Source: Roseovarius gahaiensis
GTDB lineage: Bacteria; Pseudomonadota; Alphaproteobacteria; Rhodobacterales; Rhodobacteraceae
Assembly: GCF_011601345.1 (NCBI RefSeq)
Contig: NZ_JAAORB010000003.1
Location: forward strand, 1-64,000
DNA length: 64,000 nucleotides
Direction of reading: 5' to 3'
The translations under genes and the position numbers were made by a program. Shown piece by piece: positions 17,573-27,516 of the stretch. The notes beneath the pieces are model-generated. The model made no database searches and was not told the DNA's origin. It worked only from the letters and a program-made list of their open reading frames with translations. The first letter of the stretch is position 1. Every line of letters starts with the position of its first letter.

Positions 17573-17848
17573 ATGCGTTTTCCCCTCTCCGCCGCCCTTC
17601 TGGCCGCTGTCATCGCGGCTCCGGCTGCCGCCCAAGGGCCAAAAACCTGCGCCGTCCCGTCGCATACAAATTATTGCCCGTCCGGGTTGCAGCCGATCAC
17701 GATGAACGGGGTCATCTGCTGCGGCAAACCCAACCAAAGCCAGACGTATCAACAGGTGATGCAGCACCCGGTTCCCAAGGCCCGTCACCACATGCGCCAT
17801 CATCGCAGCGTTGGCACCTGCGCCGAGGGTGTGAAGGGCTGCTACTGA
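17573..17848 (+). CDS. Small secreted cysteine/histidine-rich protein
   Basis: This 91-residue product has a signal peptide (MRFPLSAALLAAVIAAPAAAQ, cut near residue 21). The mature region of about 70 residues has six cysteines (KTCAVP, NYCPSG, VICCGK, GTCAEGVKGCY) and a His-rich patch (RHHMRHH). AAGAGG lies upstream of ATG 17573. It is probably periplasmic and disulfide-bonded or metal-binding. I do not recognise the family. Confidence 0.7.
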   Translation: MRFPLSAALLAAVIAAPAAAQGPKTCAVPSHTNYCPSGLQPITMNGVICCGKPNQSQTYQQVMQHPVPKARHHMRHHRSVGTCAEGVKGCY

Positions 17849-17862
17849 GCGCAGCACATAAA

Positions 17863-17886
17863 GTGGCGGCGTCATCGCGCCGCCAC
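17863..17886. terminator. Hairpin between the secreted protein and cspA
   Basis: The stem GTGGCGGCG (17863-17871) / CGCCGCCAC (17878-17886) sits between two convergent genes. The T-run after it is weak, so termination is plausible but not certain. Confidence 0.5.
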
Positions 17887-17910
17887 GGATATTTGTGAAA
17901 AGTGCTTGGG

Positions 17911-18117
17911 TTACAAAAGCCTGAGGTCTGAAGCCATTTCCCGACCGTCGCGGCCTTCTTGTAATTCGTACCCGACCTTTTGATTATCCGCGAGGCCCGT
18001 CAGCCCCGACCGTTCGACCGCCGAAATATGAACGAAAACGTCCTTATCGCCTTGGTCCGGTTCGATAAAACCATATCCCTTGGTGGTGTTAAACCATTTC
18101 ACGGTGCCTGTTGGCAT
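17911..18117 (-). CDS. Cold-shock-domain protein
   Basis: This 68-residue CspA-family protein has RNP1-like KGYGFIEPD and RNP2-like DVFVHISAVE. It binds single-stranded nucleic acid as an RNA chaperone. GAGAAAC lies before the ATG. The roughly 216-nt upstream spacer before the divergent gene at 18334 leaves room for a structured 5' leader, common for cold-shock mRNAs, but no structure was demonstrated here. Confidence 0.92.
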   Translation of the reverse strand: MPTGTVKWFNTTKGYGFIEPDQGDKDVFVHISAVERSGLTGLADNQKVGYELQEGRDGREMASDLRLL

Positions 18118-18333
18118 GCCGTTTCTCCTTCTTCACTTCGCGTCCCCGGATGTATGCCGGGCCATGTGCTGCCCTGTTCAAGTCCTTGATCCGGCGTTGG
18201 AAAATCCAAGGCAGATCGGCGTTTGACCACTGCAGCGCAAATAATGATTACACGGGCCATGTAAAAAGCAAGCAAAACCCCCGTGACGGCCAACGCTCTG
18301 CCCGTTAATCAAGCACGCGAAAGGGAGTGCGCC

Positions 18334-18648
18334 ATGATTCTGTATGGTTTGAAAACCTGTGACACCTGCCGCAAGGCTTTGAAATCACTGCCAGATGCGA
18401 CATTCGTCGATGTCCGCGCCGATGGTGTGCCGCAAGATGTGTTGCAGGCCGCGCATGCGCAGTTCGGTGTGGCGCTGCTCAACACACGGTCAACCACATG
18501 GCGTGGTCTGGATGCGCAGCAGCGACAGCGTAACCCGTTGGATTTGTTGGCGGATCACCCAACATTGATGAAGCGCCCGCTGATCGAATCGCAGGGCCAG
18601 CTTTATTTGGGGTGGGGCAAGGATGTGCAGGCGGCCTTGCTTGGATAA
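18334..18648 (+). CDS. ArsC/Spx-family thioredoxin-fold protein
   Basis: In this 104-residue protein the N-terminal MILYGLKTCDTCRKALKSL carries a CxxC (CDTC) motif. LLNTRSTTWRGLD and LMKRPLIESQGQLYLGW are typical of the YffB/ArsC-like group. True arsenate reductases use a single Cys and an Arg triad; this shorter YffB-like form is more likely a glutathione-linked reductase of unknown substrate. AAGGGAG lies upstream of ATG 18334. Confidence 0.82.
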   Translation: MILYGLKTCDTCRKALKSLPDATFVDVRADGVPQDVLQAAHAQFGVALLNTRSTTWRGLDAQQRQRNPLDLLADHPTLMKRPLIESQGQLYLGWGKDVQAALLG

Positions 18649-18695
18649 GGCGGCGATCATCCCTATGTCGGTCTTGTCGCAACCCCGGAGGTGTC

Positions 18696-19064
18696 ATGCG
18701 TAACGCAGCTTTAACCCTTGGACTGATCGGCGGCTTGTTTGCCATGCTGATCGGGTTTTTCAGTTTTGGCTACACGGAATTTATCAATGAGTTTGGAGAG
18801 GTAGAGGGCCTGGCCCAACAAGTGGACCGTGTCGGCCTGATCCGCGCTGTCAGCTTTCTGGCCCCGCTTTTGGCCATCGCCGGGGCGGGCATGGCCAAGG
18901 TCCGGGCGCTTTGGGGGGGTGTCCTGATGCTGATTTCTGCCGCCGCCATGCTCTATGCCTTCGATTTTGGCGTGTTCACCATGTTTCCCATTGGGTTTAC
19001 GGCGCTTGGTGGTGTTTTTGCCCTTGCTGCGGGGAAACCGGATGAGCCGAAGGCGCATTTCTGA
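18696..19064 (+). CDS. Small four-helix membrane protein
   Basis: This 122-residue product has four hydrophobic helices at about 5-26, 48-66, 70-88 and 92-112, no signal peptide and no obvious catalytic motif (LTLGLIGGLFAMLIGFFSFGY; FLAPLLAIAGAGMAKVRALWGGVLMLISAAAMLYAF). GGAGG lies just upstream of ATG 18696. Its 3' end overlaps the convergent doxX gene by 68 bp. Family not recognised. Confidence 0.72.
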   Translation: MRNAALTLGLIGGLFAMLIGFFSFGYTEFINEFGEVEGLAQQVDRVGLIRAVSFLAPLLAIAGAGMAKVRALWGGVLMLISAAAMLYAFDFGVFTMFPIGFTALGGVFALAAGKPDEPKAHF

Positions 19065-19599
19065 CCAACAGCCGGTCCACCGACAGCGCGCCGGCACCTT
19101 TCACCATCGGCACCAATAGAAGAAATACCCACAAGGCGCGTTGATCAAGGATCAGCGCGTCTGGCACTTTGTCAAACCACGCGCCCACGGTGGCAGGCTC
19201 GGCAATCGCGCCGTGTCCGTAAAGATCGGTCAGGGTTTGCACAACGACAAAGCCAATCATGCCAAGCGCGGCAAAGCGAGTCAGCAGCCCGATTACGATC
19301 AGCGCGGGCAAGGTAAACTCGGCCCAAGTGCCCGCCAACACGATCAGCGTGTGAAACAGGTTGAGTTGTGAGGGATCATAGCCCGCCGCCTCCATCGCGC
19401 GAGGAAATATCTGCGCATAGGCTCCGGCACTTGGGGTGAACAGGCCAAACAAACCGTCGCCCAGTTTTGTCAGCGCCGAGACCCAGAAATACGCCAAGAA
19501 AACCGCCGCAAAAATCGCCCGCGCGATTAGGGGCAGCAAGCCATCGGCGTGGCCTAGATAGGCGGACCATCTGTAATATGTGGATAGGATCGTGGTCAT
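18997..19599 (-). CDS. DoxX-family membrane protein of the bufferin operon
   Basis: In this 200-residue integral membrane protein a DoxX core of four helices is visible (LIARAIFAAVFLAYFWVSALTKL, LIVLAGTWAEFTLPALIVIGLLTRFAALGMIGFVVVQTLTDL, ALWVFLLLVPMVKGAGALSVDRLL). It follows bufC by 3 nt and ends the bufA-bufB-bufC-doxX operon. DoxX proteins commonly accompany MNIO/DUF2063 gene sets; a role in quinone-linked redox or in bufferin maturation is inferred only. Confidence 0.87.
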   Translation of the reverse strand: MTTILSTYYRWSAYLGHADGLLPLIARAIFAAVFLAYFWVSALTKLGDGLFGLFTPSAGAYAQIFPRAMEAAGYDPSQLNLFHTLIVLAGTWAEFTLPALIVIGLLTRFAALGMIGFVVVQTLTDLYGHGAIAEPATVGAWFDKVPDALILDQRALWVFLLLVPMVKGAGALSVDRLLVRNAPSAHPVSPQQGQKHHQAP

Positions 19600-19602
19600 G
19601 GC

Positions 19603-20358
19603 TTACTCCGTCGTGATGATGTCGGTGATGGCGTTTTGGTGCAGCAAAACCGCCAGCATGGTTTGCAGGGCAAAACCGGGGGCCGCGTAGCTGGCTTTCT
19701 CTAGGGCTGTGGCAAATGGAGCCCCGCTGTGCAGGGCTGCGATGAATGCCGCGCCGCCTGCGGGCAGAACCGTCAGCACCGGGTCAAACTCGGGCCGGGT
19801 GATCAGCACGTCTTGCGCGACTGCGGGCGGCTTGGGTGCGCCCTGTTCGGTGGCGTAGCGCCAGATCGCATGCACAGGCCATGCGGATTGGATCACTTGC
19901 AGCGCCGGGGCCAGCGTGATTATCGCGTCGCCCAATGCCTTGGGTGGGATGGTGGCAATCTGGTCGGGGCGCACCGGTGCCGCATCGGCGGCGTGGTAGG
20001 CTTGGCGCTGTGCTTGCTCTAGCCGTGCGACATCGGCCAAATATCCGATATGCGCAAGCGGTTGAAACCCCTCCAGAAATGCAGGAAACGCCCCGCCGTA
20101 CTGCATCAGCATCGGTGTGTCAGGCGGATGGGTGCGCAAAAACTGCCCGGCCACGGTTTTGAACCTGTCGTGTCCGATCAGGCTTTGCACTGCGGGAAAG
20201 CCAACCTCAAGCGCGTCTGTCAGGCTAGCGGCCACGTTGTTGCGGTACACATCGAAACGCCGCCCTGCCGGATGTCCTGCACCGTCGCTCAGGCCTTTGG
20301 GAACCGGCTGTGTCGCGCCAAGAAGCGCGGCATGGAAGCTGTCTTGGGTCACGCTCAT
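19603..20358 (-). CDS. bufC: BufC-type MNIO partner protein (DUF2063)
   Basis: In this 251-residue protein the N-terminal DUF2063 domain ([73 protein letters not shown]) resembles the RiPP recognition-type partner that presents a precursor to the DUF692 enzyme. It starts inside the 3' end of bufB (4-bp overlap), showing tight coupling. In bufferin systems BufB and BufC together modify cysteines of BufA. Confidence 0.88.
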   Translation of the reverse strand: MSVTQDSFHAALLGATQPVPKGLSDGAGHPAGRRFDVYRNNVAASLTDALEVGFPAVQSLIGHDRFKTVAGQFLRTHPPDTPMLMQYGGAFPAFLEGFQPLAHIGYLADVARLEQAQRQAYHAADAAPVRPDQIATIPPKALGDAIITLAPALQVIQSAWPVHAIWRYATEQGAPKPPAVAQDVLITRPEFDPVLTVLPAGGAAFIAALHSGAPFATALEKASYAAPGFALQTMLAVLLHQNAITDIITTE

Positions 20359-21212
20359 GCTGGCACCTTGGCCAAAGCCTTCGCCGCGCGCCGCGCTTCG
20401 GCGGCCAAAAGCGGCCAGTTTGGCACATTGGCATCCCATTCGATCAACACAGGGCGCGGGCCGGTCTGCGCCAGCGTATAATCCAGCAGCGCCCAGACCG
20501 GATCGGCCACCTCGCGCCCGTGGCTGTCGATCAGCAAGGGCGCGCCGTGATCGTCGTGATCCTCGTCATGGCCGCCAAGGTGAATTTCACCGACGCGGTC
20601 CAATGGGAACGCATCAATATAGGCACGCGGGTCAAGGCGCAGATTGGTGGCGGAAATGAACACGTTGTTCACATCCAGCAACAGCCCACAGGCAGTGCGC
20701 CGGGTCAACTCAGCCAAAAACTCGGTTTCGCAATAGGTGCTTTCGTCGAAGGCCAGATAGCTTGAGGGGTTTTCCAAAAGCATGGGCCGACCCAGTGTAT
20801 TCTGGACCTCGTCGATATGGTCGGCGACGCGTGTCAGTGTGGCATCTGTATAGGGCAGGGGTAAAAGATCATTCAGGAAATGGCTGTCATGGGTGGACCA
20901 TGCCAGATGTTCGGAAAAACTAGCCGGTTGCAGCCAGTCGCACAGTGTCTTGAGACGCGCCAAGTGAGCGGCGTCAAGGCGGCCTTCACCGCCGATCGAC
21001 AGGCCCACGCCGTGAACCGATATGGCAAAGCGTTCGGCCAGATGGCGCAGTTGCGCCAAGGGGCGGCCCCCATCGCCCATGTAGTTTTCAGCATGAATTT
21101 CCAACCATTCGACAGGCTGCGCGTTGGCAAGAATATCGTTGAAATGCTGTGGCTTGTAGCCAACGCCGGGCGCGGCGGGCAAATGCGACAAGGGGCGGGA
21201 CATATCCAACAT
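20355..21212 (-). CDS. bufB: BufB multinuclear non-heme iron oxidase (MNIO, DUF692)
   Basis: This 285-residue TIM-barrel protein of the DUF692 family carries the metal-binding segments expected for MNIO enzymes: [74 protein letters not shown] and [14 protein letters not shown]. These enzymes use a multinuclear iron centre and O2 to convert peptide cysteines into thiooxazole-type heterocycles. I set ATG 21212 ([12 protein letters not shown]). The precursor gene bufA lies 73 nt upstream. Confidence 0.92.
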   Translation of the reverse strand: MLDMSRPLSHLPAAPGVGYKPQHFNDILANAQPVEWLEIHAENYMGDGGRPLAQLRHLAERFAISVHGVGLSIGGEGRLDAAHLARLKTLCDWLQPASFSEHLAWSTHDSHFLNDLLPLPYTDATLTRVADHIDEVQNTLGRPMLLENPSSYLAFDESTYCETEFLAELTRRTACGLLLDVNNVFISATNLRLDPRAYIDAFPLDRVGEIHLGGHDEDHDDHGAPLLIDSHGREVADPVWALLDYTLAQTGPRPVLIEWDANVPNWPLLAAEARRAAKALAKVPA

Positions 21213-21285
21213 AGCAAACCTCGGGAACTCGGGGGACGGGCAGGGAAACAGGATGCGCGGTATCTGCCGCACACCCTGATTTCGC

Positions 21286-21591
21286 TCAGGACGGCAGGTC
21301 GCGGTTCAATTCTTCAAGGCTGCCCTGACGCGCTGTGCCGTCGGCCATATCGGGCAGGTCGATTTCGGCGCATGTGCCTTTGTCGACCAGTGTCCAGGCG
21401 TTGCCCTGATAATCCACGGTCGAGCTACCGGCACATGTCGTGCCTGCGCCTGCTTTGCAGTCGTTTTGACCAGCAAGCGATACGCCATAGCACTTTTCCT
21501 TGGCGCCTTCGGCCGTGGCTGTCGTGGCATGCGCGCCAAGGGCTGCGGTCATGGCGCCAGCGATGGCAAGGGTCTTCATGGTGTTCGACAT
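21286..21591 (-). CDS. bufA: Bufferin-type RiPP metallophore precursor (DUF2282)
   Basis: This 101-residue precursor has a Sec signal peptide (residues 1-28, ending ATTATAEGA) and a core with four cysteines at 34, 45, 53 and 74 in the DUF2282 arrangement [31 protein letters not shown]. In bufferins the central cysteines are oxidised by BufB/BufC to copper-binding heterocycles and the product is exported to the periplasm. AGGGAG precedes ATG 21591. A charged tail of 27 residues after the last Cys ([23 protein letters not shown]) is longer than I expect for the family. Confidence 0.9.
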   Translation of the reverse strand: MSNTMKTLAIAGAMTAALGAHATTATAEGAKEKCYGVSLAGQNDCKAGAGTTCAGSSTVDYQGNAWTLVDKGTCAEIDLPDMADGTARQGSLEELNRDLPS

Positions 21592-21766
21592 CGGGTGTCT
21601 CCCTCAACTTTTGAAATCAAGTCGCGTCAATTCGCGACATGTTGAGGGTAGCGGGGCTGTCAGAACACACGCTATTCACGAGACCGTCAAACACGCAGGC
21701 GTTAAAGCGCGTGAATTTTGTGAAAGTTTCACAAGACAAAGAAAACGAAGGGAAATTCAAAAATTG

Positions 21767-21803
21767 CGGGGCGGCGCATTTTGGTTTGCCATGCGCCGCC
21801 CCG
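21767..21803 (-). terminator. Intrinsic terminator after thrS
   Basis: A 13-bp stem (21767-21779 with 21791-21803; CGGGGCGGCGCAT / ATGCGCCGCCCCG) has an 11-nt loop and is followed on the minus strand by AATTTTTG. It lies 18 nt after the thrS stop. Confidence 0.85.
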
Positions 21804-21821
21804 TCAAAAAAGGCCGGATTG

Positions 21822-23768
21822 TTACAGTAAATCCGGCGGTGTTGCCTCGTGCGACAGGGCCGGGATCACATCATCCAAGGCCTGAACGCTGGTCTGTTTT
21901 TCACCCAGTCGGCGCAGGGATACGGTGTTTTCTTCGACCTCACGCAGACCGCAGGCCAGGATCACCGGAACTTTGCCGACCGAATGTTCGCGGACTTTGT
22001 AGTTGATTTTTTCGTTGCGGATATCGGCCTCGGCCCGCACACCAGCGGCGCGCAGTTGATCAACCACTTGATGCACGTAGTCATTCGCTTCCGACACAAT
22101 CGACGCCACGACAACCTGACGTGGGGCCATCCAGAAGGGCAGTTTCCCGGCATGTTCTTCGATCAGAATGCCGATGAACCGCTCAAAGCTGCCCAATACG
22201 GCGCGGTGCAGCATCACCGGGCGATGCTTTGCGCCGTCTTCAGCGATATAGGTGGCGTCCAGCCGCTCGGGCAGCACGAAATCCACCTGCAAGGTGCCGC
22301 ATTGCCAGTCGCGGCCAATGGCGTCGGTCAGCACAAACTCCAGTTTGGGGCCATAGAATGCGCCTTCGCCGGGGTTGAGGTCAAACTCGCAACCCGCGGC
22401 CTCGGTGGCCGATTTCAGCGCCTCTTCGGATTTGTCCCACACCTCGTCACTGCCGGCGCGTTTCTCAGGACGGTCCGAGAATTTGACGGCAAATTTCTCA
22501 AACCCCAGATCGCGGTAGATTTCTGACAGGAAGCCGATGAACTTCTCGGTTTCGGCGGCAATCTGATCTTCGCGGCAGAAAATATGTGCGTCGTCTTGCG
22601 TAAACCCGCGCACGCGCATGATGCCATGCAGCGCGCCCGAAGGCTCATAGCGGTTGCAGCTGCCGAATTCGGCCATGCGCAACGGAAGGTCACGATAAGA
22701 TTTCAGACCCTGATTGAAAATCTGCACGTGACACGGGCAGTTCATGGGTTTCAGCGCGTTAACCGCTTTTTCGCGGGCATGCTCTTCGTCGACTTCAACG
22801 ATGAACATGTTTTCCTGATACTTATCCCAATGGCCCGATGCCTCCCACAGTTTGCGGTCAACAACTTGCGGGGTGTTCACCTCGACATAGCCACCGCGGC
22901 GTTGCTGGCGGCGCATGTAATCTTGCAAGGTGGTGTAGATGCTCCAGCCGTTGGGATGCCAGAAGATTTGGCCCGGGGCCTCTTCTTGCATGTGGAACAG
23001 GTTCATCTCGCGGCCCAGTTTGCGGTGATCGCGCTTTTCGGCTTCTTCAAGGAAGTGCAGGTAATCCTTAAGCTTTTCCTTGTTCGCAAAGGCCACGCCA
23101 TAGATGCGCTGCAACATCGGACGGTCGGAATCGCCGCGCCAATAGGCGCCCGCCACCGACATCAGCTTGAAGGCATCGGCGGGCACTTGCCCGGTGTGTT
23201 GCAGGTGCGGACCACGGCAGAGATCTTGCCACGGGCCGTGCCAATACATGCGCAGCGGCTCATCGCCGGGGATGGCTTCGATCAGTTCAACCTTGAACGG
23301 CTCGTTCTGGTCTTCGTAATGCTTGATGGCGCGGGCGCGGTCCCAGATTTCGGTGCGGACGGGATCGCGCAGATTGATGATCTCTTTCATCTTTTTTTCA
23401 ATCGCGCCAAGGTCTTCGGGCGTGAAGGGTTCGGCGCGATCAAAGTCGTAGTACCAGCCGTTTTCGATCACCGGGCCGATGGTCACTTTGACGCCGGGAT
23501 ACAGCTCTTGCACGGCGCGGGCCATGATATGGGCCAGATCGTGCCGGATCAGTTCCAGCGCCGGGCCTTCATCTTTCATTGTGTTGATGGCGATGGCGGA
23601 ATCAGCCTCAATCGGCCACTGGAGATCCCAGTGCTGGCCGTTCACATTGGCCGAGATCGCCTTTTTGGCAAGCGATGTGGAAATATCGGCAGCCATGTCG
23701 GCGGCGGTGATGCCAGCCGCGTAGTGACGTGCGTTACCATCGGGGAATGTAAGGGAAATCTGGGCCAT
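21822..23768 (-). CDS. thrS: Threonyl-tRNA synthetase
   Basis: This 648-residue class II aminoacyl-tRNA synthetase has an N-terminal TGS domain ([23 protein letters not shown]), a second additional (editing) domain with [22 protein letters not shown], and the catalytic core [50 protein letters not shown] and [24 protein letters not shown]. It ends with the anticodon-binding domain. I set ATG 23768 (MAQISLTFP), the standard family start. Confidence 0.96.
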   Translation of the reverse strand: MAQISLTFPDGNARHYAAGITAADMAADISTSLAKKAISANVNGQHWDLQWPIEADSAIAINTMKDEGPALELIRHDLAHIMARAVQELYPGVKVTIGPVIENGWYYDFDRAEPFTPEDLGAIEKKMKEIINLRDPVRTEIWDRARAIKHYEDQNEPFKVELIEAIPGDEPLRMYWHGPWQDLCRGPHLQHTGQVPADAFKLMSVAGAYWRGDSDRPMLQRIYGVAFANKEKLKDYLHFLEEAEKRDHRKLGREMNLFHMQEEAPGQIFWHPNGWSIYTTLQDYMRRQQRRGGYVEVNTPQVVDRKLWEASGHWDKYQENMFIVEVDEEHAREKAVNALKPMNCPCHVQIFNQGLKSYRDLPLRMAEFGSCNRYEPSGALHGIMRVRGFTQDDAHIFCREDQIAAETEKFIGFLSEIYRDLGFEKFAVKFSDRPEKRAGSDEVWDKSEEALKSATEAAGCEFDLNPGEGAFYGPKLEFVLTDAIGRDWQCGTLQVDFVLPERLDATYIAEDGAKHRPVMLHRAVLGSFERFIGILIEEHAGKLPFWMAPRQVVVASIVSEANDYVHQVVDQLRAAGVRAEADIRNEKINYKVREHSVGKVPVILACGLREVEENTVSLRRLGEKQTSVQALDDVIPALSHEATPPDLL

Positions 23769-24138
23769 TGGCCTGTCGCTCCTCGTCAGTTTGGCGCCCA
23801 CGGAACGCCCGGTTGCGGGTATATGGTTCGGCCTGCCTTCTGCCCTGCACCTTGGCCCAAGTCAAGCGCAGGCTTTTATGCGCAACGAAACAAATCATCG
23901 GGGCCGGTGTTCGACGAACATGGCGCGCGAAAAATTCCGCCGATCATGTCCGCAACGCCCTGCACCTATCTTGCCGCGCCCCAAGGTGTATGGCCGTGGT
24001 GTGCAATTGTATGCGGGCGCGCGTCGTAACATATTGACGCAGAACGATTAAATATATGGCCTGTCGCAAACGATAGCTGTATTGTCGCTTATCATCACAT
24101 GAGGTAATCTCTCATCAAACCAAATCCGAGGAGACAAC

Positions 24139-24375
24139 ATGCCGCGTTACAATGAAAATTTCGAATTGTCGGTTGAGGATATTGATCTGATCGAAGAGGC
24201 GCTGCACCAGTCCAAGCGCGAGCTGGCGGGCAAATTGGTTGAGGCGGACGCCTCGGATGACGCCGAACTTCGGGCCGTGGATCAATCTGTGCGCCAGATT
24301 CACGATCTGTTGGGCCGCTTGCACAACCAAAAAGTCTTTTACCGTCCTCGGCAACAGCCCTATGTCAGCGGGTGA
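24139..24375 (+). CDS. Small hydrophilic hypothetical protein
   Basis: This 78-residue, strongly acidic and helical protein (NENFELSVEDIDLIEEALHQSKRELAGKL) has a second helix (LRAVDQSVRQIHDLLGRLHNQKVFYRPRQQP). GAGGAGA lies 8 nt upstream of the ATG, so translation is likely. It precedes an MFS transporter by about 33 nt and could share its mRNA. No family recognised. Confidence 0.72.
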   Translation: MPRYNENFELSVEDIDLIEEALHQSKRELAGKLVEADASDDAELRAVDQSVRQIHDLLGRLHNQKVFYRPRQQPYVSG

Positions 24376-24408
24376 CGTTCAAAACACCCCGGCAATGAAA
24401 GGCTTGGT

Positions 24409-25650
24409 TTGCCCTACCTGTTCGACCGGCTGACTGGTCAGACCACCGATGAAACCGAGGCGCGCAACGGCCTGCGCCATATCGTTTCATTAAGCTTGTC
24501 GAAACTGTCGGATGGGTTGATTGACCCGAAACTTGTTCTCAGTTGGCTGCTGGCGACCATAGGCGTTCCGGCGGCCTTTATCGGGATGCTGGTGCCGATC
24601 CGCGAGGCTGGGGCGTTGTTGCCCCAAGTGGTCATGGCCGGACGGTTGCAGCAGATGCGCCAGCGCCGCTGGGTCTGGGTTGTTGGCAGTGCGGGGCAGG
24701 GCGTTGCCGCTATGTTGATTGCACTAGCGGCTTGGACCCTTGCCGGGTGGTGGGCCGGGGCGGTCATCTGTGGGCTATTGGCCGGGCTGGCCGTCTCGCG
24801 GGCGGCCTGTTCGGTGTCTTACAAGGACATTCTGGGCAAAACCGTGGGCCAGTCGCGGCGCGGCACGGTGACGGGCACGGCCGGGTCCGTGTCATCGGGA
24901 TTGGTTTTCGTGTTCGCCTTGCTACTGGTCAGCGGCGTCTTGAAATCCCAAACCGCCGTGGTCGCAGCCATCGCCGTGGCCGGGGCGCTGTGGCTGGCGG
25001 CGTCGGTCACGCTGGCCGGGCTGCACGAAGACGACAGCGCGCCAGACGCCCCAAGTGGCGCAATCGAGTATTGGCACATTCTACGCGACGATCAAAACCT
25101 GCGGCGGTTCATCGTGGTGCGTGGTCTGTTGGTCTCAACCGCGCTGGCACCGCCTTACATGGTGGTGCTGGGCACGCAGGCGGGGGCCACGGCCACTGGC
25201 AGTTTGGGCGCGCTTGTTGTGGCCTCATCTTTGGCGGGCTTTCTGAGTTCATACCTTTGGGGGTGGCTTGCGGACCGCTCAGCGCGGGTGATGCTTTTGC
25301 TATCTGGCACCTTTGGTGCTTTGGCGATGGCCGGGGCCATGGCGTTGCATCTGGCCGGGTTGGCCGGAACGGTTTGGGCCATTCCCTGCGTGTTGTTCGT
25401 TTTGATGGTCGCCTACCACGGGGTGCGTCAGGCGCGCTCGACCTATCTGGTGGATATCTCGCCCGAGGATCGGCGCTCGGTCAACGCGGCGGTGGCCAAT
25501 ACCGCCATCGGGGGGATCTTGCTGGTCAGCGGGGCCTTTGGCGGCGCGCTGACATGGCTGGGGCCGCTGGCGGCCCTGACCGGCTTTGCCGTGATGGCGC
25601 TGGCTGGTGGTTTGCTGGCGCTGAGGTTGCGCGACGTGTCTGCGGGCTGA
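24409..25650 (+). CDS. MFS transporter
   Basis: This 413-residue polytopic protein has about 12 predicted helices of major facilitator type, with a loop motif VPIREAGALLPQVVMAGRLQQMRQRRWVW and a central charged linker (LHEDDSAPDAPSGAIEYWHILRDDQNLRRF). Only a TTG start (24409) fits: an in-frame TGA lies 36 nt upstream and AAAGG is about 7 nt before the TTG. The substrate cannot be told from sequence. It lies downstream of the small protein gene. Confidence 0.83.
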   Translation: MPYLFDRLTGQTTDETEARNGLRHIVSLSLSKLSDGLIDPKLVLSWLLATIGVPAAFIGMLVPIREAGALLPQVVMAGRLQQMRQRRWVWVVGSAGQGVAAMLIALAAWTLAGWWAGAVICGLLAGLAVSRAACSVSYKDILGKTVGQSRRGTVTGTAGSVSSGLVFVFALLLVSGVLKSQTAVVAAIAVAGALWLAASVTLAGLHEDDSAPDAPSGAIEYWHILRDDQNLRRFIVVRGLLVSTALAPPYMVVLGTQAGATATGSLGALVVASSLAGFLSSYLWGWLADRSARVMLLLSGTFGALAMAGAMALHLAGLAGTVWAIPCVLFVLMVAYHGVRQARSTYLVDISPEDRRSVNAAVANTAIGGILLVSGAFGGALTWLGPLAALTGFAVMALAGGLLALRLRDVSAG

Positions 25651-25836
25651 GGCTGGCCACATAGATATGGGCCACAGCCTGCAGAGTGACACCATCATGC
25701 TCGCAGTCCCTACAGCAAAGCGAACCGGCCAGTGCGGCAGTTCATCGGGTCGGTCGCCTTGGCCGCAATCGCGCCTTGCATCTGCGCGCCGGTTTGGCAA
25801 GTCTCACCCTCGCAAGACCATCGACGGGAGACAAGC

Positions 25837-26595
25837 ATGCCGCAGGCCGAAATTCTGACAACCGCACAGGGCCGCAGCTTGGCCTATCACAAGACCGAGG
25901 GCACCGGCCCCGGTGTGGTGTTCCTTGGCGGGTTCAAATCCGACATGCAGGGCACCAAGGCCGTGCATCTTGAGGCATGGGCACAGCGCACGGGCCGGGC
26001 GTTCTTGCGGTTCGACTATTCCGGGCATGGGCAATCGTCGGGCGCGTTTTCCGATGGCTGCATCGGGGATTGGGCCCAAGATGCAATGACAGCAATTCGC
26101 GCGCTCACCGACGGCCCGCAGGTCTTGGTCGGCTCGTCGATGGGCGGCTGGATTTCGCTATTATGTGCCCGCGGCATGGCCGACAAGCTGGCCGGTTTGG
26201 TCACCATAGCCGCGGCCCCCGATTTCACCGAAGATTCGATGTGGGCCGGGTTTGACGCCGCACAGCGCGCCGCCTTGCAGGAAAACGGCGAAGTCGCGCT
26301 GCCCAGTGACTATGGCGCGCCCTATATCATCACCCGCAGGCTGATCGAAGATGGCCGGAATCATCTGGTTCTGCGCGCCCCACTGGATTTGCCCTGTCCG
26401 GTGCGGTTCTTGCAGGGCAACGCCGACGCGGATGTGGAGACCGCCGTGGCGCTGCGCCTTTTGGATCACGCGCAGGGCCCCGATATGCGGCTGACCTTGG
26501 TGGACGGCGCCGATCACCGCTTTTCCGATGACGATTGTTTGGCGTTGATCGAAACCTCGCTCGAAGAGGTTTTGGAGCGGTGTGGAACGGCATGA
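25837..26595 (+). CDS. Alpha/beta hydrolase (BEM46/palmitoyl-thioesterase-like)
   Basis: In this 252-residue alpha/beta hydrolase the nucleophile elbow is VGSSMGGWISLL (Ser in G-S-S-M-G-G) and an oxyanion region is GVVFLGGFKSDMQGTKA. The acid and His lie in FLQGNADADVETAV and DGADHRFSDDDC. This group hydrolyses thioesters or esters; the substrate is unknown. GGGAG precedes ATG 25837. Confidence 0.85.
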   Translation: MPQAEILTTAQGRSLAYHKTEGTGPGVVFLGGFKSDMQGTKAVHLEAWAQRTGRAFLRFDYSGHGQSSGAFSDGCIGDWAQDAMTAIRALTDGPQVLVGSSMGGWISLLCARGMADKLAGLVTIAAAPDFTEDSMWAGFDAAQRAALQENGEVALPSDYGAPYIITRRLIEDGRNHLVLRAPLDLPCPVRFLQGNADADVETAVALRLLDHAQGPDMRLTLVDGADHRFSDDDCLALIETSLEEVLERCGTA

Positions 26596-26790
26596 TTCGG
26601 GGATGCCATATGACCCCCCAAGGCCACGCAAACACCTGAGGAAAGGCGCGGCCCGGCGGCACAAAGGCGGCTGTTCGCCGAATGCGTGACCCGACAGCCA
26701 CTTGGCGGTGCGCAATGCTTGACCCTGTGCCGCGCTGTGGCAAGGTGCGCCGGCGGGCGGCCCCGCTGTGCGGTAAAGGACAAAAGTGAT

Positions 26791-27516
26791 ATGCGTGACC
26801 CGTTGGTGTTTTTGCCGGGTATGATGTGCGATGCGCGGGTGTTTGGCCCGCAGATTGCGGCCCTCAGCCGCGAGCACGCGGTGACAGTCGCGCCCGTGAC
26901 CCAAGGTGAGCGGATCGAAGAGATCGCGTCGGGGTTGCTGGACCTGTTGCCGCGCAAGTTTGCGCTTGCCGGGCTGTCGATGGGGGGGATCGTAGCGATG
27001 GAACTTCTGCGCCGCGCGCCCGAGCGTGTCAGCCGGATTGCCCTGATGGACACCAATTCGCTTGCTGAAACGCCGCAATCGGCCACCGAATACGAGCCTG
27101 CCATCATCAAGTTGCGCGCCGGCCGGTTTCAGGAGGCCGCCGAGGTTCTGTTGCCCCCCGATGCCTTGGCCTCCGGTCCGCAACGGTCTGAAATCATGGC
27201 GATGGTGCTGGATATGGCAGCCCATCTGGGGGAAACGGCGGTCATCCGTCAGATTCGCGCGCTGCAGCGCCGCCGGGATTACCAATCGGTTTTGCGTCGC
27301 TGCAAGGTGCCAGCCTTGGTCCTGTGCGGTGCGCAGGACGGTCTGACCCCGGTCAAGCGGCATAGCTTCATGGCCGATCTGATCCCCTACGCAGAACTTC
27401 AGGTGATCGAGGATTCGGGTCATTTGCCAACGCTGGAGGCCCCGCAGGCCACCACCGACGCGCTACTGGGCTGGTTGCAACAACCCTACGTCTTGCAAAC
27501 CCGAACCGATGCCTGA
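26791..27516 (+). CDS. Alpha/beta hydrolase
   Basis: This 241-residue hydrolase starts MRDPLVFLPGMMCDARVFGPQ. The nucleophile elbow is AGLSMGGIVAMELL (Ser in G-L-S-M-G-G), the acid is in LCGAQDGLTPV and the catalytic His is in IEDSGHLPTLEAP. It is similar in layout to esterase/peroxidase-type hydrolases of 230-260 residues. AAAGGA lies 10 nt upstream. The 3' end overlaps the next small gene by 8 bp. The substrate is unknown. Confidence 0.85.
   Translation: MRDPLVFLPGMMCDARVFGPQIAALSREHAVTVAPVTQGERIEEIASGLLDLLPRKFALAGLSMGGIVAMELLRRAPERVSRIALMDTNSLAETPQSATEYEPAIIKLRAGRFQEAAEVLLPPDALASGPQRSEIMAMVLDMAAHLGETAVIRQIRALQRRRDYQSVLRRCKVPALVLCGAQDGLTPVKRHSFMADLIPYAELQVIEDSGHLPTLEAPQATTDALLGWLQQPYVLQTRTDA

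Noticed and set aside
23769..24138. T-box or other riboswitch upstream of thrS
   Set aside because: The leader of the minus-strand thrS shows no specifier loop or anti-terminator pair, and T-boxes are not expected in alphaproteobacteria.
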